Source of the DNA: Rhodococcus pseudokoreensis
GTDB lineage: Bacteria; Actinomycetota; Actinomycetes; Mycobacteriales; Mycobacteriaceae
DNA: 64,000 nucleotides
Direction: 5' to 3'
Assembly (NCBI RefSeq): GCF_017068395.1
Contig: NZ_CP070619.1
Location: 8,370,001-8,434,000 of the forward strand
The translations under genes and the position numbers were made by a program. The notes under the pieces were generated by a model. That model was given only the letters and a program-made list of their open reading frames with translations, had not been told where the DNA came from and did no database searches. Below, one piece after another: positions 52,553 to 61,343 of this stretch. The stretch's first letter is position 1; each line of letters opens with the position of its first letter.

Positions 52553-53590
52553 GTGACCGACAGCGAACCCTCGGCCGACGTCCGCGCGGCCCGGCCGACG
52601 ATCTTCGACGTGGCGAGTCGGGCCGGCGTGTCGAAATCGTTGGTGTCCGTGGTCCTGCGTGGCAAGTCCGGGGTGAGCGCCGCCAAGCGTGCCGCGGTGT
52701 TGGGCGCCGTCGAGGAGTTGGGGTATCGCCCGAACGCTGCGGCCCGATCGCTGGCGCAGAAGCGCACCTTCACGGTGGGCGCGCTTCTCAGTGACCTGCG
52801 CAATCCCTGGTTCATCGATCTGCTGGCCTCTACGCGGACCGAGTTGTCGGCGCGGGGGCTCAATCTCTTCCTGGCCGAGGATCATCAACTCGAGACCGAC
52901 ACGTCCGTGCTCGATGCGTTCGTCGAAGCCCGCGTCGATGGGCTGCTCTGCCTCGGGACCGTGCCCCCGACCGAACAGTTGCTGTCTACGGCACGGAATC
53001 TGCCGACAGTCGTCGTCTCCGGCCGGGAGCCCGATCTGCCGAACGTGGACGTGGTGACCGGCGACGACCGTGCCGGCGCGGCGCGGGCTGTTGCGCATCT
53101 CGTCGAACTCGGCCACACCCGCATCGCTCACCTCGCCGGAACGGGACGCGCGGCTGACCTGCGCACCGACGGGTACCGCGAGGAGATGCACCGAAACGGG
53201 CTCGCCGAGCACATTCAGATCGAGATCAGTGATCGCAGCGAAGCGGGCGATACGCGCGCGGCCCGGGCGTTGATGACATCGCGGCCCCGGCCCACGGCGA
53301 TTCTCGCCAACAACGATTACGCCGCACTGATCACCATGTCGCATGCCGTGGAGCTGGGGTTGTCGGTCCCGGCAGATCTCAGTGTGGTCGGCTACGACAA
53401 CAGCTATCTCGCCCGGACCGGCTACATCGGCCTGACGAGTGTGGACAACAACTATGTCGAGATGGGCAAACTCGCCGTGCAGAAGCTCGTCGCTCGTATC
53501 GAGGAACCGGACGCCGCGCGTACGGTCAGCCTGCTCGACCCGACCCTGCTTCCCCGCAGGACCTCGGCTTCACCTGCACGCTCCGATTGA
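52553..53590 (+). CDS. LacI-family regulator of the sugar/cyclitol operon
   Basis: The GTG at 52553 (VTDSEPSADVRAARPTIFDV) with GGGGAG 10 nt upstream gives 345 residues. The helix-turn-helix and hinge (TIFDVASRAGVSKSLVSVVL, GYRPNAAARSLAQKRTFTVG) and the sugar-binding domain (GHTRIAHLAG, TAILANNDYAALITM, VVGYDNSYLA) are complete. It is divergent from the four-gene operon and both promoters carry its likely operator. Confidence 0.92.
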   Translation: MTDSEPSADVRAARPTIFDVASRAGVSKSLVSVVLRGKSGVSAAKRAAVLGAVEELGYRPNAAARSLAQKRTFTVGALLSDLRNPWFIDLLASTRTELSARGLNLFLAEDHQLETDTSVLDAFVEARVDGLLCLGTVPPTEQLLSTARNLPTVVVSGREPDLPNVDVVTGDDRAGAARAVAHLVELGHTRIAHLAGTGRAADLRTDGYREEMHRNGLAEHIQIEISDRSEAGDTRAARALMTSRPRPTAILANNDYAALITMSHAVELGLSVPADLSVVGYDNSYLARTGYIGLTSVDNNYVEMGKLAVQKLVARIEEPDAARTVSLLDPTLLPRRTSASPARSD

Positions 53591-53710
53591 GCGCAACCGA
53601 CGACCGTCATGTCGGTCCGTCGGCCGCCGCGTTCGGTGCACACTGGACTCAGCGACGCCGCCCGGATCGGTGCTCAACCGGAATCGCGGGCGGCGGTGCA
53701 GGAGGGCCGG

Positions 53711-55051
53711 ATGTTCCACCGCGGCGACCATGTCGTCACCGAAACCCCGACGCTCGACGAGGATCTGCTCGTCGAGCCCGAAGGTCGCCGCCCGTGGGTC
53801 GAATTCCTCACGTCCACGCCCGGACGGCTGACCGTGCTGGGGGTCGCGCTCATCGCCGTGGTCATCGCCGCCGGCGTGCTCACGTCGGCGGCGATCGGCG
53901 CGCGGCAACAGCGAGTCGAGGTGCTGCGCACCCACACCGAGCCCCTGGCGAACGCCGCCCAGGCCCTCTACAGCTCGCTGTCGATCGCCGATGCGGCCGC
54001 TACGACATCGTTCATCTCCGGTGGCGAGTCGGGTACCGGCGCGGAGCAGTTCACGCAGGCGGTGGGGGACGCGTCGAACGCGCTGGTCACCGCGACCAAC
54101 GGGGTGTCGTCCCAGGATGCCGAATCGCTGGCACTGTTGTCGGACGTCGTGCGCAACCTCGCCGAGTACTTCAATCTCGTCGCCACGGCTCAGGCGAACG
54201 ATCGGGCCGGCAACCCGGTCGGGGTGGCATATCTGTCGGATGCCTCCGCGCTCATGCAGGACACCATCCTCCCGTTGGCGGAGCAGCTGTATATCCGTCA
54301 GTCCGACGCGGTCGCCGAGACCCAGACACACACGGCCCAACTTCCCGCGGCCGCGTTCACGGTGACCGCGGCCGCGCTCGTCGCGCTCGTCCTCGCCCAG
54401 CTGTACGTGGTGCGGAAGAGCAAGCGCCGGTTCAACCCCGGTCTTGTTGTCGCGACCCTGCTCATGGCGGGACTGCTGGTCTGGCTGATCGCCGGAAGCC
54501 TGGTGTCGACGTCGGCGAGTGAACACGCGAGAACCGAAGGAACACAACCCATCAACACTGTTGCCCGCGCTCGTATCCTGGCGCAGCAGGCCCGCGCCGA
54601 CGAGACCCTCGCCCTCCTGCAGCGCGGTGCCGACACCCAATCGGAAATCGACTACACGCGGCACTCCCAGGCGTTGTCCGACGAGCTCACCCGGCAGCTG
54701 GACAGCTCGCACGGTGACGTCGCCGCGGACGACCTCCGCGACGCCGTGGCGGCCCGCGACGGCTGGCTGGCCGCGCACCGGGACATCGAGATCGCCCTCG
54801 AACGCGGTGACTACCCGACCGCCGCGGCGATCGCCGCCGGGTCCGGCTCCGGTACGTCGGCGGCGAAGTTCGCGGCCATGGACGAGGCCCTGCAGAACGC
54901 GATCGACCGACTTCGGGACGACGAGGCAAACGCTGTGACCGACGCCTACCGGTCGATGTCGTCGTTGGCGGTCGGTAGCATGATTATTGGCGTGTCCTGC
55001 GGATTCGCCGTCGGCGGGGGAATCTGGCCGCGACTGAACGAGTACCACTGA
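53711..55051 (+). CDS. glnX: GlnX-like transmembrane sensor component
   Basis: GGAGGG is 4-5 nt before ATG 53711; 446 residues, close to mycobacterial GlnX (Rv0412c). Four membrane spans (about residues 38-62, 216-238, 252-275 and near the C-terminus) frame two helical extracellular domains rich in Ala, Gln and Asp, resembling four-helix sensor bundles. In mycobacteria GlnX passes the signal from the amino-acid-binding lipoprotein GlnH to the cytoplasmic kinase PknG. Its stop overlaps the glnH start (TGATG). Confidence 0.88.
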   Translation: MFHRGDHVVTETPTLDEDLLVEPEGRRPWVEFLTSTPGRLTVLGVALIAVVIAAGVLTSAAIGARQQRVEVLRTHTEPLANAAQALYSSLSIADAAATTSFISGGESGTGAEQFTQAVGDASNALVTATNGVSSQDAESLALLSDVVRNLAEYFNLVATAQANDRAGNPVGVAYLSDASALMQDTILPLAEQLYIRQSDAVAETQTHTAQLPAAAFTVTAAALVALVLAQLYVVRKSKRRFNPGLVVATLLMAGLLVWLIAGSLVSTSASEHARTEGTQPINTVARARILAQQARADETLALLQRGADTQSEIDYTRHSQALSDELTRQLDSSHGDVAADDLRDAVAARDGWLAAHRDIEIALERGDYPTAAAIAAGSGSGTSAAKFAAMDEALQNAIDRLRDDEANAVTDAYRSMSSLAVGSMIIGVSCGFAVGGGIWPRLNEYH

Positions 55052-56073
55052 TGACGCAGATGAGGATTTCGAGACCGGGGGCGAGGCCGTGTGTTCGGCA
55101 CCTGGTCGGCATTCTCGCTGTGGTCGTCCTCGCCGGCTGCGCAGCACCCGACCCTCTCACCCCGACGGTCGCGGGCACGTACACCACACGACCGATGACG
55201 AACGGTGCGCAGATCATCCCACCCACGAACAATCCGCCGCCTGCAGGACCGTCTCCCGAGTCGTGCGGAGCGCTCGCGAGCCTGCGGCCCGGCCCGCAGC
55301 CTCCTCCGGGACAGATGCCGCCCGGTGGGTCACTCGCCGAGATCGCGGCGCGCGGCCGGTTGATCGTCGGTGTCGACCAGAACACGAACCCGTTCAGCTT
55401 CCGCGACCCGACCACGGGCACCCTGCAGGGCTTCGACATCGACGTGGCGAAGGAAATCACCAAGGACATCTTCGGTGATCCGACGAAAGTCGAATTCCGG
55501 CTGCTCACCTCGGCCGGCCGTTTCACGGCACTCGAGCACAACGATGTCGACGTCGTCGTTCACGCCACCGCGATCACGTGCGAACGCGCCCAACGCGTCG
55601 CCTTCTCCACCGAGTACTTCCGCGCTTTTCAGCGAATCATGGTTCCGCGGGGTTCCGACATCACGGGGCCGGCGGACCTGGCCGGAAAACGGGTCTGCAC
55701 ATTCGTCGACACCACGTCGCTTCCCACCGTCCAACGGGTCGCACCGGAGGCCACGATCGTCGCCGTCCCCGATTGGGACGACTGCCTCGTCACCATGCAG
55801 AAACGACAAGCCGACGCGACCAGCACCTCCGACTCGCTCCTGGCCGGCCTCGTGTCCCAGGACCCGCATTTTCAGATCGTGGGACCACCGATGGAGGACG
55901 AAGAGCATTGGGGGATCGGTGTCAACAAGTACAAGGACGACCTGGTGCGGTTCGTCAACGGCACCCTCGACCGCCTGCGCGCGGACGGCACGTGGATGCG
56001 CCTGTACGACCGGTGGCTCGCCGGTTCGCTCGGGCCGATCGCAGGCCCACCCCCGGCTACCTATCGAGACTGA
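55051..56073 (+). CDS. glnH: GlnH-like amino-acid-binding lipoprotein
   Basis: 340 residues, TGATG-coupled to glnX. Signal peptide with lipobox LAGC (Cys about 30), then a long Pro-rich tether. The SBP_bac_3 domain follows: GRLIVGVDQNTNPFSFRDP, GFDIDVAKEITKDIFGDP, VVVHATAITCERAQRVAFST and NKYKDDLVRFVNGTLDRLRA. Mycobacterial GlnH binds aspartate and glutamate and signals through GlnX. No ABC permease is nearby, as expected for a sensor rather than an importer. Confidence 0.9.
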   Translation: MTQMRISRPGARPCVRHLVGILAVVVLAGCAAPDPLTPTVAGTYTTRPMTNGAQIIPPTNNPPPAGPSPESCGALASLRPGPQPPPGQMPPGGSLAEIAARGRLIVGVDQNTNPFSFRDPTTGTLQGFDIDVAKEITKDIFGDPTKVEFRLLTSAGRFTALEHNDVDVVVHATAITCERAQRVAFSTEYFRAFQRIMVPRGSDITGPADLAGKRVCTFVDTTSLPTVQRVAPEATIVAVPDWDDCLVTMQKRQADATSTSDSLLAGLVSQDPHFQIVGPPMEDEEHWGIGVNKYKDDLVRFVNGTLDRLRADGTWMRLYDRWLAGSLGPIAGPPPATYRD

Positions 56074-56090
56074 GCGACGACGCAACTGCA

Positions 56091-56120
56091 GCCGAGCGCG
56101 GGCAGGTGCCCGCGCTCGGC
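56091..56120. terminator. Strong bidirectional terminator after glnH
   Basis: GCCGAGCGCGGG (56091-56102) and CCCGCGCTCGGC (56109-56120) form a perfect 12-bp stem with a CAGGTG loop. It lies between the convergent glnH and epoxide hydrolase genes, 17 bp and 9 bp from their stops. Confidence 0.8.
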
Positions 56121-56129
56121 GACGGTCGT

Positions 56130-57317
56130 CTACCGAAGCGACCGCAGTCCGGTGCGCAGTTCTTCTACCAGGAGCTGTGGCTGTTCCCAGGCCGCGAAGT
56201 GCCCGCCCTTGTCCAGCTTGTTGTAGTGGACGAGATTGGGATACGCCTGCTCTGCCCAGCTTCGCGGCGCCTGATAGAGCTCGTCAGGAAAGACGCTCAC
56301 GGCAACCGGGACGGTGACGCCTCGGGCGGCGAAGAACGGGGACCTGTTCTCCCAATAGAGACGAGCTGCGGACAACGCCGTGTTCGTCAACCAGAAGAGC
56401 GTGATGTTGTCGAGAACATCGTCTCGTGTCAGGCCTTCCGACTGTCCGTCGAAGACCCGCGAGATCAGCGCCAAGCTCGCCACGTCGTGGTCGAGCATGA
56501 ACGCTGCCAGACCGACCGGTGAGTCCGCCAGCCCGGTCAGGGTCTGCGGGCGCGAGCCCATTTCGACGGCGTAACCGATGTGCTGATAGAAGAAGGCCAG
56601 TTGGTCGGTCGCGCGGGTCTCCTCGTCGGACAGATCCGACGGCAGTGGGTTGCCGGTGAGGAGTGCCTGATCGATCTCAGGGGGAACGACGCACGCCATG
56701 TTGGTGTGGATTCCGAGCAGTTCCGGAGGTGCCTGTAGCGCCATTTTCTCGGTGACAACGGCACCCCAGTCACCACCGTGGGCCACGAACTGCGTGTACC
56801 CGAGACGTTTCATCAGCTCCACCCAGGCGCCCGCGATGCGGTCGGGGCCCCAGCCGGTGGTGGACGGCTTGCCCGAGAATCCGTAGCCGGGCATCGACGG
56901 AATCACCAGATGGAACGCATCCGAGGCGTCACCGCCATGCTTGGTGGGATCGGTCAACGGCTCGATGATCTTCAGTTGCTCGACGATCGAGCCGGGCCAA
57001 CCGTGCGTGACGATGAGCGGCAATGCATCCTCGTGCTTCGAGCGAACGTGGATGAAGTGGATGTCGAGCCCATCGATCTCGGTGATGAACTGCGGCAGAG
57101 CATTCAACCGCGATTCGCACTTGTGCCAGTCGTAGTCCGACGCCCAGTACTGCGCGAGTGCCTGACTCGTCGCGAGCGTAGTGCCCTGGGACTGATCTGC
57201 GACAGTTTCCTTTTCGGGCCAGCGGGTGGCCGCGACGCGCTGACGCAGCGCTTCGAGTTCGGTCTCGGGGAACTCGACGGTGAACGGGCGGATGGCGACT
57301 TCGGCGGTGACAGACAT
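56130..57317 (-). CDS. Epoxide hydrolase (EHN-type alpha/beta hydrolase)
   Basis: 395 residues. The N-terminal EHN lid region (IRPFTVEFPETELEALRQRV, TRWPEKE) is followed by the core: HGWPGSIVEQLKII (oxyanion), nucleophile Asp in FVAHGGDWGAVV, and the late His in DKGGHFAAWEQP. Such enzymes open epoxides to diols; natural substrate unknown. No signal peptide. It converges with glnH. Confidence 0.92.
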   Translation of the reverse strand: MSVTAEVAIRPFTVEFPETELEALRQRVAATRWPEKETVADQSQGTTLATSQALAQYWASDYDWHKCESRLNALPQFITEIDGLDIHFIHVRSKHEDALPLIVTHGWPGSIVEQLKIIEPLTDPTKHGGDASDAFHLVIPSMPGYGFSGKPSTTGWGPDRIAGAWVELMKRLGYTQFVAHGGDWGAVVTEKMALQAPPELLGIHTNMACVVPPEIDQALLTGNPLPSDLSDEETRATDQLAFFYQHIGYAVEMGSRPQTLTGLADSPVGLAAFMLDHDVASLALISRVFDGQSEGLTRDDVLDNITLFWLTNTALSAARLYWENRSPFFAARGVTVPVAVSVFPDELYQAPRSWAEQAYPNLVHYNKLDKGGHFAAWEQPQLLVEELRTGLRSLR

Positions 57318-57380
57318 GTGGGTTTCCTTGGTGTGTTGTTGTTGGTGCAGAGTGGTTTTCGAGTGTCGGTGCGGCCGCTC

Positions 57381-57680
57381 CTACATCGGGGTATTGCTGG
57401 TGCTCCAGTGGATTTGGCTGCCGATGGTGGTTTCGGCGCGGCGCTCCTGCCGTTGATCGCGTTGCCGGTCGTGCCGGCGCTGCTGTTGCATGGTGGTGTC
57501 GTGGTCGCGGGAGATGTCATGGGTGGCGACGGCGGGAGTTTGCGCCGATACGGTGGCGGCTGCGGCGCCGGCGGGGAGGATGCCGAGTGCGGCGGTGGCG
57601 GCTGCGGCGGTGGCGAACCGCTTCCACTTGGAGGTGCTGCTGGTGTGTGAATTGTTCTGGTGGAGGTGTGTGCTGTTCAT
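57381..57680 (-). CDS. Small secreted basic peptide-like protein
   Basis: ATG 57680 (MNSTHLHQNNSHTSSTSKWK) gives 99 residues. A hydrophobic signal segment (RFATAAAATAALGILPAGAA) ends near AAATVSAQ. The mature part is very Arg/Gln/His-rich (MQQQRRHDRQRDQRQERRAE) and probably disordered. Function unknown. It lies upstream of the epoxide hydrolase on the same strand, 63 bp away. Confidence 0.55.
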   Translation of the reverse strand: MNSTHLHQNNSHTSSTSKWKRFATAAAATAALGILPAGAAAATVSAQTPAVATHDISRDHDTTMQQQRRHDRQRDQRQERRAETTIGSQIHWSTSNTPM

Positions 57681-57815
57681 GGCGATAAGATTCGCAATTT
57701 CGCAGCGGGTGTGACGGCGAAGATCTACCTGCTTCACTACCCGCATTTTCTACGCAGGTAGCGCATGGGCGTGCCCGAGCGGGTGGTGTATTGCGAAGTG
57801 GGGACTCGGTCCGAG

Positions 57816-60800
57816 CTACGGATTCGGGTGGTTGGTGCGTTCCTCGCGGGCAATCCAGGCCGCGAGTTGCGCGCGGGATCGATGCCCGGTCTTGGTGAGG
57901 ATGCGATCGACATGTCCCTCTGCGGTGCGGGGCGAGATGACGAGTCTTTCCGCGATCTCCTTGTTCGTGAGCCCTTCCGCCACCAGCTTTCCTACTTCCT
58001 TCTCGCGACGGGTGAGTTTCACATGCGCTGACAGTGGGGTGGGCGTCGACGTCTCGGGCGCGCGCTTCTGTAACGCGAATTCGATCGACGCGAGGTGTTC
58101 GAGGCGTTCACCGGCCCGGGATTCCTTCTCGTACGCGGAACTACCGAGCAGTTGGCGGGTGCGTTGTTCGTTGCGGGTTCGCGTGCGAACCAATGCTTCG
58201 TTCCCGAACAGTGGGGAGCTTCCCATCTCGCCGCACAGGGTTCGCCCGATGCCCAGCAGACGTGCGGATCGGGCGGGATTTCCTTCTTCGATCGCGATCC
58301 ACGCAAGAATCTCGGTGCATGCGGACACGCCCAGCCAGTCACTCAACGACTGCTTCAGTTCGATCGCTTCTTTCAACGAGTCCGATGCCGGTACGAACGC
58401 GCGCTGGGTCCACAGCGTGAGGCCGCGCGCCCACAGCGCCCAGGACGTGGCGAAACGTTCCCGCAGGGACTTGCCCAGGACGATGGAATCCTGCGCCGAA
58501 GCAAGCGACTGTTCCAAGTTCCCGGACAGGCAGTGTACGAACGCGAGTTGAGCGCCACCGAGCAATGTCAGGGAACTGACATCCCCGGCTTCGGCGTGCT
58601 GTGCCATGGCGGCGGTGAGGAGTTCCAACGCGATGTCGAGATTGCCGTCGATCTCCTCCGCGGCGCCCCGGAACTGAAGCGCATACGCCGCGGAGACGCG
58701 ATCACCGACCGATTCCGCGACGGCGCTGGATTCCAGCAAATACTGCTTGGAGGTCGCGATATCGCCTTGAACCATGGCGTACCACCCGATCACCCACAGC
58801 GCTTTCGCCCTCTCCGCGCTGGGCTGCGGGTCGGCGTCCAACGCTCGGGTCAGCCAGTACCGCCCGTCTCGCAGCAGCCCACTCGCGTTCCAGAAGAACC
58901 ACAGCGAACCCGCCATCCGAAGTCCGGTCCGGGCCTCGCCGGGTGTGGACAGGGAGTACTCCAGAGCCGACCGCAGATTCGCACGCTCGTGCCGGAGCCG
59001 ACGGTTCCATTCCAGCTGCCCTGATCCCAGTGACTGGCGCTCGCTGCGTTCCGACAAACGGAGGAAATAGTCTCGATGATTCCTCCGCCACGTTTCCTCG
59101 CTGCCGTACTCGGCAAGCTTCTGGGCGGCGTAGTCCTTGATGCTCTCGAGCAATTTGTATCGAACGGTGGATCCGGACTGAACGGTGGAAACAACCGATT
59201 TCTCAACGAGATTGGAGATTATCTCAAAAGTGTCGGGGACAATGTCCGGATCGGTGCACACGCTCTCGACCGCATCGAGATCGAAACCGCCCGCGAAGAC
59301 CGACAGCCGCGCCCACAGGACTTGCTCTTCCGGCGAACAGAGATCGAAACTCCAATCGATGGCGCCACGAAGCGTTTGGTGCCGCACCGGTCCGCCCCGG
59401 TTTCCCCGAGTCAACAGTTCGAAAAGTGCGCCTTCCCGCGACAGGACGCGGTCGAGGGGAAGGGATCTGATCCGGACTGCTGCGAGTTCGATCGCCAGGG
59501 GGATGCCGTCCAGTCGCCGGCACAAACGGGCCACACCGATGCGACTCTCGTCGTCGAGGGTGTATCCGGGGACGACGGACGCGGCGCGTTGCTCGAAAAG
59601 ATCGACGGCCTCGGAGTTGAAGCTGGTGCCTTCTCGTCCCTCGGGGAGCTGATCTTCGTCCAGGACCGACATGGGCGGCACCTCGAACACGGTTTCACCC
59701 AGCACACCGAGAGGCTCCCGACTGGTTGCCAGGATCTGTACGCGGTCGGCGCGCCGAACGATCTCGACGGCGACTCTTCCGCACGCCTCGATCACATGCT
59801 CGCAGTTGTCCAGGACGATGAGTGCGTGCCTGTCCGCGAGAAATTCGAAGAGGTTGTGGGTACCGCTCGAGGTCACACCGTCGCGGATGTCGAGTGCCTC
59901 GGTAATGGTGCTGACGACGAGTTCGGGACTGGCGATCGCGGCGAGATCGACAAACCAGACGCCGCCGGCGTAGGTTCTGCGCACTTCCGTGGCGACGCGG
60001 CATGCCAGCCGGGTTTTACCTACTCCACCGAATCCGGTCAGCGTCACGATCGGGGAACTCGACAGACACGCCTTGACCGCCGCGACTTCGGTTCGGCGTC
60101 CCACGAAACTCGTCACCTCGCGGAAGAATTCGTGGGCGTTGGGAACGACCGGGTCGGCCGCCACCGCCTGCTCCTGTCGTTGCACAGCTCCCGGTCCGGT
60201 GTGCAGTGCCATCTCGTCGACGGGAAATCGATGGAGACGTTGCGATGCACGGAGTTGCTCTCCGAGTTCGGTGGCGGTGGGACGGTTTTGCGGGGCGCCG
60301 GCCATGGCGCGTTCGATGATGGCGCTGACGTCCTCGGCAATGCCGTGCTCCCGGGGGTCGGGAACGGGTTCCGAGGCGATTCTCAGGAACTGGGCTACCA
60401 CCTGCTCACCGCTGCGGCGTTCGAACGCGGCGTGCCCGGTGACCGCGGCGAACAGCGTGGCACCGAGGCCGTACACATCGGTGGGGGCACCTGGTGGTTC
60501 GCCCGACACCACCTCGGGGGCGGTGAACGCGGGCGATCCCGTCACCACGCCGGCGGTGGTCTCGAACCCGCCTGCGATCCGGGCGATGCCGAAGTCGGTG
60601 AGTGCGGGCTCGCCGTAGTCGGTGATGAGGATGTTGCCCGGTTTGACGTCGCGGTGCAGGATCTCGAGGCGGTGGGCGGTCTCCAGGGCGCCGGCCATCT
60701 TCACTCCGACCCGCAGCGCTTCGTCCAGCGGGAGCGGTCCGTGACGGCGGATCCGCGCGTCGAGCGAACCCTGCGCGTGGTACGGCATCACGATGTACGG

Positions 60801-61094
60801 ACGACCGTTGTCGGTGACGCCGACCTGCAGGACGTTGACGACGTTGGGGTGCGCGGTCAGCCGGCCGGCGGCATGCTGCTCCCGAAGAAACCGTGCCCTG
60901 TTCTCCTCGTCGAGGTCGGCGGTGAGGACCTTGACCGCCACGGTCCGGTCGAGGGCCGCCTGGGTGCAGCGGTACACGACCCCGAACCCGCCGCGGCCGA
61001 TCTCCTGAGCGTCGTCGAATCCGGCCGCCGCCAACTCTGCCGTGACCGAACCCGACGCGTCGCGTTGCGTCGCGAAGGGATCGATGTCGGTCAT
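57816..61094 (-). CDS. PknK-like protein: Ser/Thr kinase, ATPase, TPR-like and LuxR DNA-binding domains
   Basis: 1092 residues, near mycobacterial PknK (about 1110). The kinase domain has GRGGFGVVY, Lys55 in VAVK, HRD 147-149 and DFG 167-169, all intact. A NB-ARC/AAA-type ATPase follows with Walker A GFGGVGKT (354-361). Long TPR-like helical repeats occupy the middle, and a LuxR helix-turn-helix (LTRREKEVGKLVAEGLTNKE) ends the chain. It should phosphorylate targets and bind DNA in one soluble protein. Its N-terminal 45 residues closely match the Kelch kinase at 5877. Confidence 0.92.
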   Translation of the reverse strand: MTDIDPFATQRDASGSVTAELAAAGFDDAQEIGRGGFGVVYRCTQAALDRTVAVKVLTADLDEENRARFLREQHAAGRLTAHPNVVNVLQVGVTDNGRPYIVMPYHAQGSLDARIRRHGPLPLDEALRVGVKMAGALETAHRLEILHRDVKPGNILITDYGEPALTDFGIARIAGGFETTAGVVTGSPAFTAPEVVSGEPPGAPTDVYGLGATLFAAVTGHAAFERRSGEQVVAQFLRIASEPVPDPREHGIAEDVSAIIERAMAGAPQNRPTATELGEQLRASQRLHRFPVDEMALHTGPGAVQRQEQAVAADPVVPNAHEFFREVTSFVGRRTEVAAVKACLSSSPIVTLTGFGGVGKTRLACRVATEVRRTYAGGVWFVDLAAIASPELVVSTITEALDIRDGVTSSGTHNLFEFLADRHALIVLDNCEHVIEACGRVAVEIVRRADRVQILATSREPLGVLGETVFEVPPMSVLDEDQLPEGREGTSFNSEAVDLFEQRAASVVPGYTLDDESRIGVARLCRRLDGIPLAIELAAVRIRSLPLDRVLSREGALFELLTRGNRGGPVRHQTLRGAIDWSFDLCSPEEQVLWARLSVFAGGFDLDAVESVCTDPDIVPDTFEIISNLVEKSVVSTVQSGSTVRYKLLESIKDYAAQKLAEYGSEETWRRNHRDYFLRLSERSERQSLGSGQLEWNRRLRHERANLRSALEYSLSTPGEARTGLRMAGSLWFFWNASGLLRDGRYWLTRALDADPQPSAERAKALWVIGWYAMVQGDIATSKQYLLESSAVAESVGDRVSAAYALQFRGAAEEIDGNLDIALELLTAAMAQHAEAGDVSSLTLLGGAQLAFVHCLSGNLEQSLASAQDSIVLGKSLRERFATSWALWARGLTLWTQRAFVPASDSLKEAIELKQSLSDWLGVSACTEILAWIAIEEGNPARSARLLGIGRTLCGEMGSSPLFGNEALVRTRTRNEQRTRQLLGSSAYEKESRAGERLEHLASIEFALQKRAPETSTPTPLSAHVKLTRREKEVGKLVAEGLTNKEIAERLVISPRTAEGHVDRILTKTGHRSRAQLAAWIAREERTNHPNP

Positions 61095-61256
61095 CGACTA
61101 CATCGATTCTTCCGGTTCGCGCCGCTGTCGAAGAAGTGAACCACCGCCGGTCTCTCGAGGATGCACCTCAGGATATCGCTGCACCGGCCATCTGGAAGAG
61201 CCGTCACCGCATCGTCGTGGCTGCTTTGCGTGGGGCGTCCTGGGCACGCATCACTA

Positions 61257-61270
61257 ACTAAAAATTTAGT
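61257..61270. promoter_or_regulatory. Candidate TetR operator upstream of the exported deiminase
   Basis: ACTAAA-AA-TTTAGT is an inverted repeat in an AT-rich stretch 73 bp before the deiminase start, flanked by T-x and x-A that extend the symmetry. The TetR gene two positions downstream is the obvious candidate to bind it. Confidence 0.5.
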
Positions 61271-61343
61271 CAGGATAGTATGGTCGCAGTTGGCTTCCGG
61301 CTGGACCGGGGTTGCAATGCGAGGAAAAGGGGAAAACGAAGTG

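Noticed and set aside
53570..55147. 525-residue open frame on the minus strand
   Set aside because: It mirrors glnX and has Arg/Gly-rich composition without motifs.
59076..61139. 687-residue open frame on the + strand
   Set aside because: It is antisense to the PknK-like gene, follows its codon phase, has no ribosome-binding site and no recognisable domain. High G+C makes such frames long by chance.
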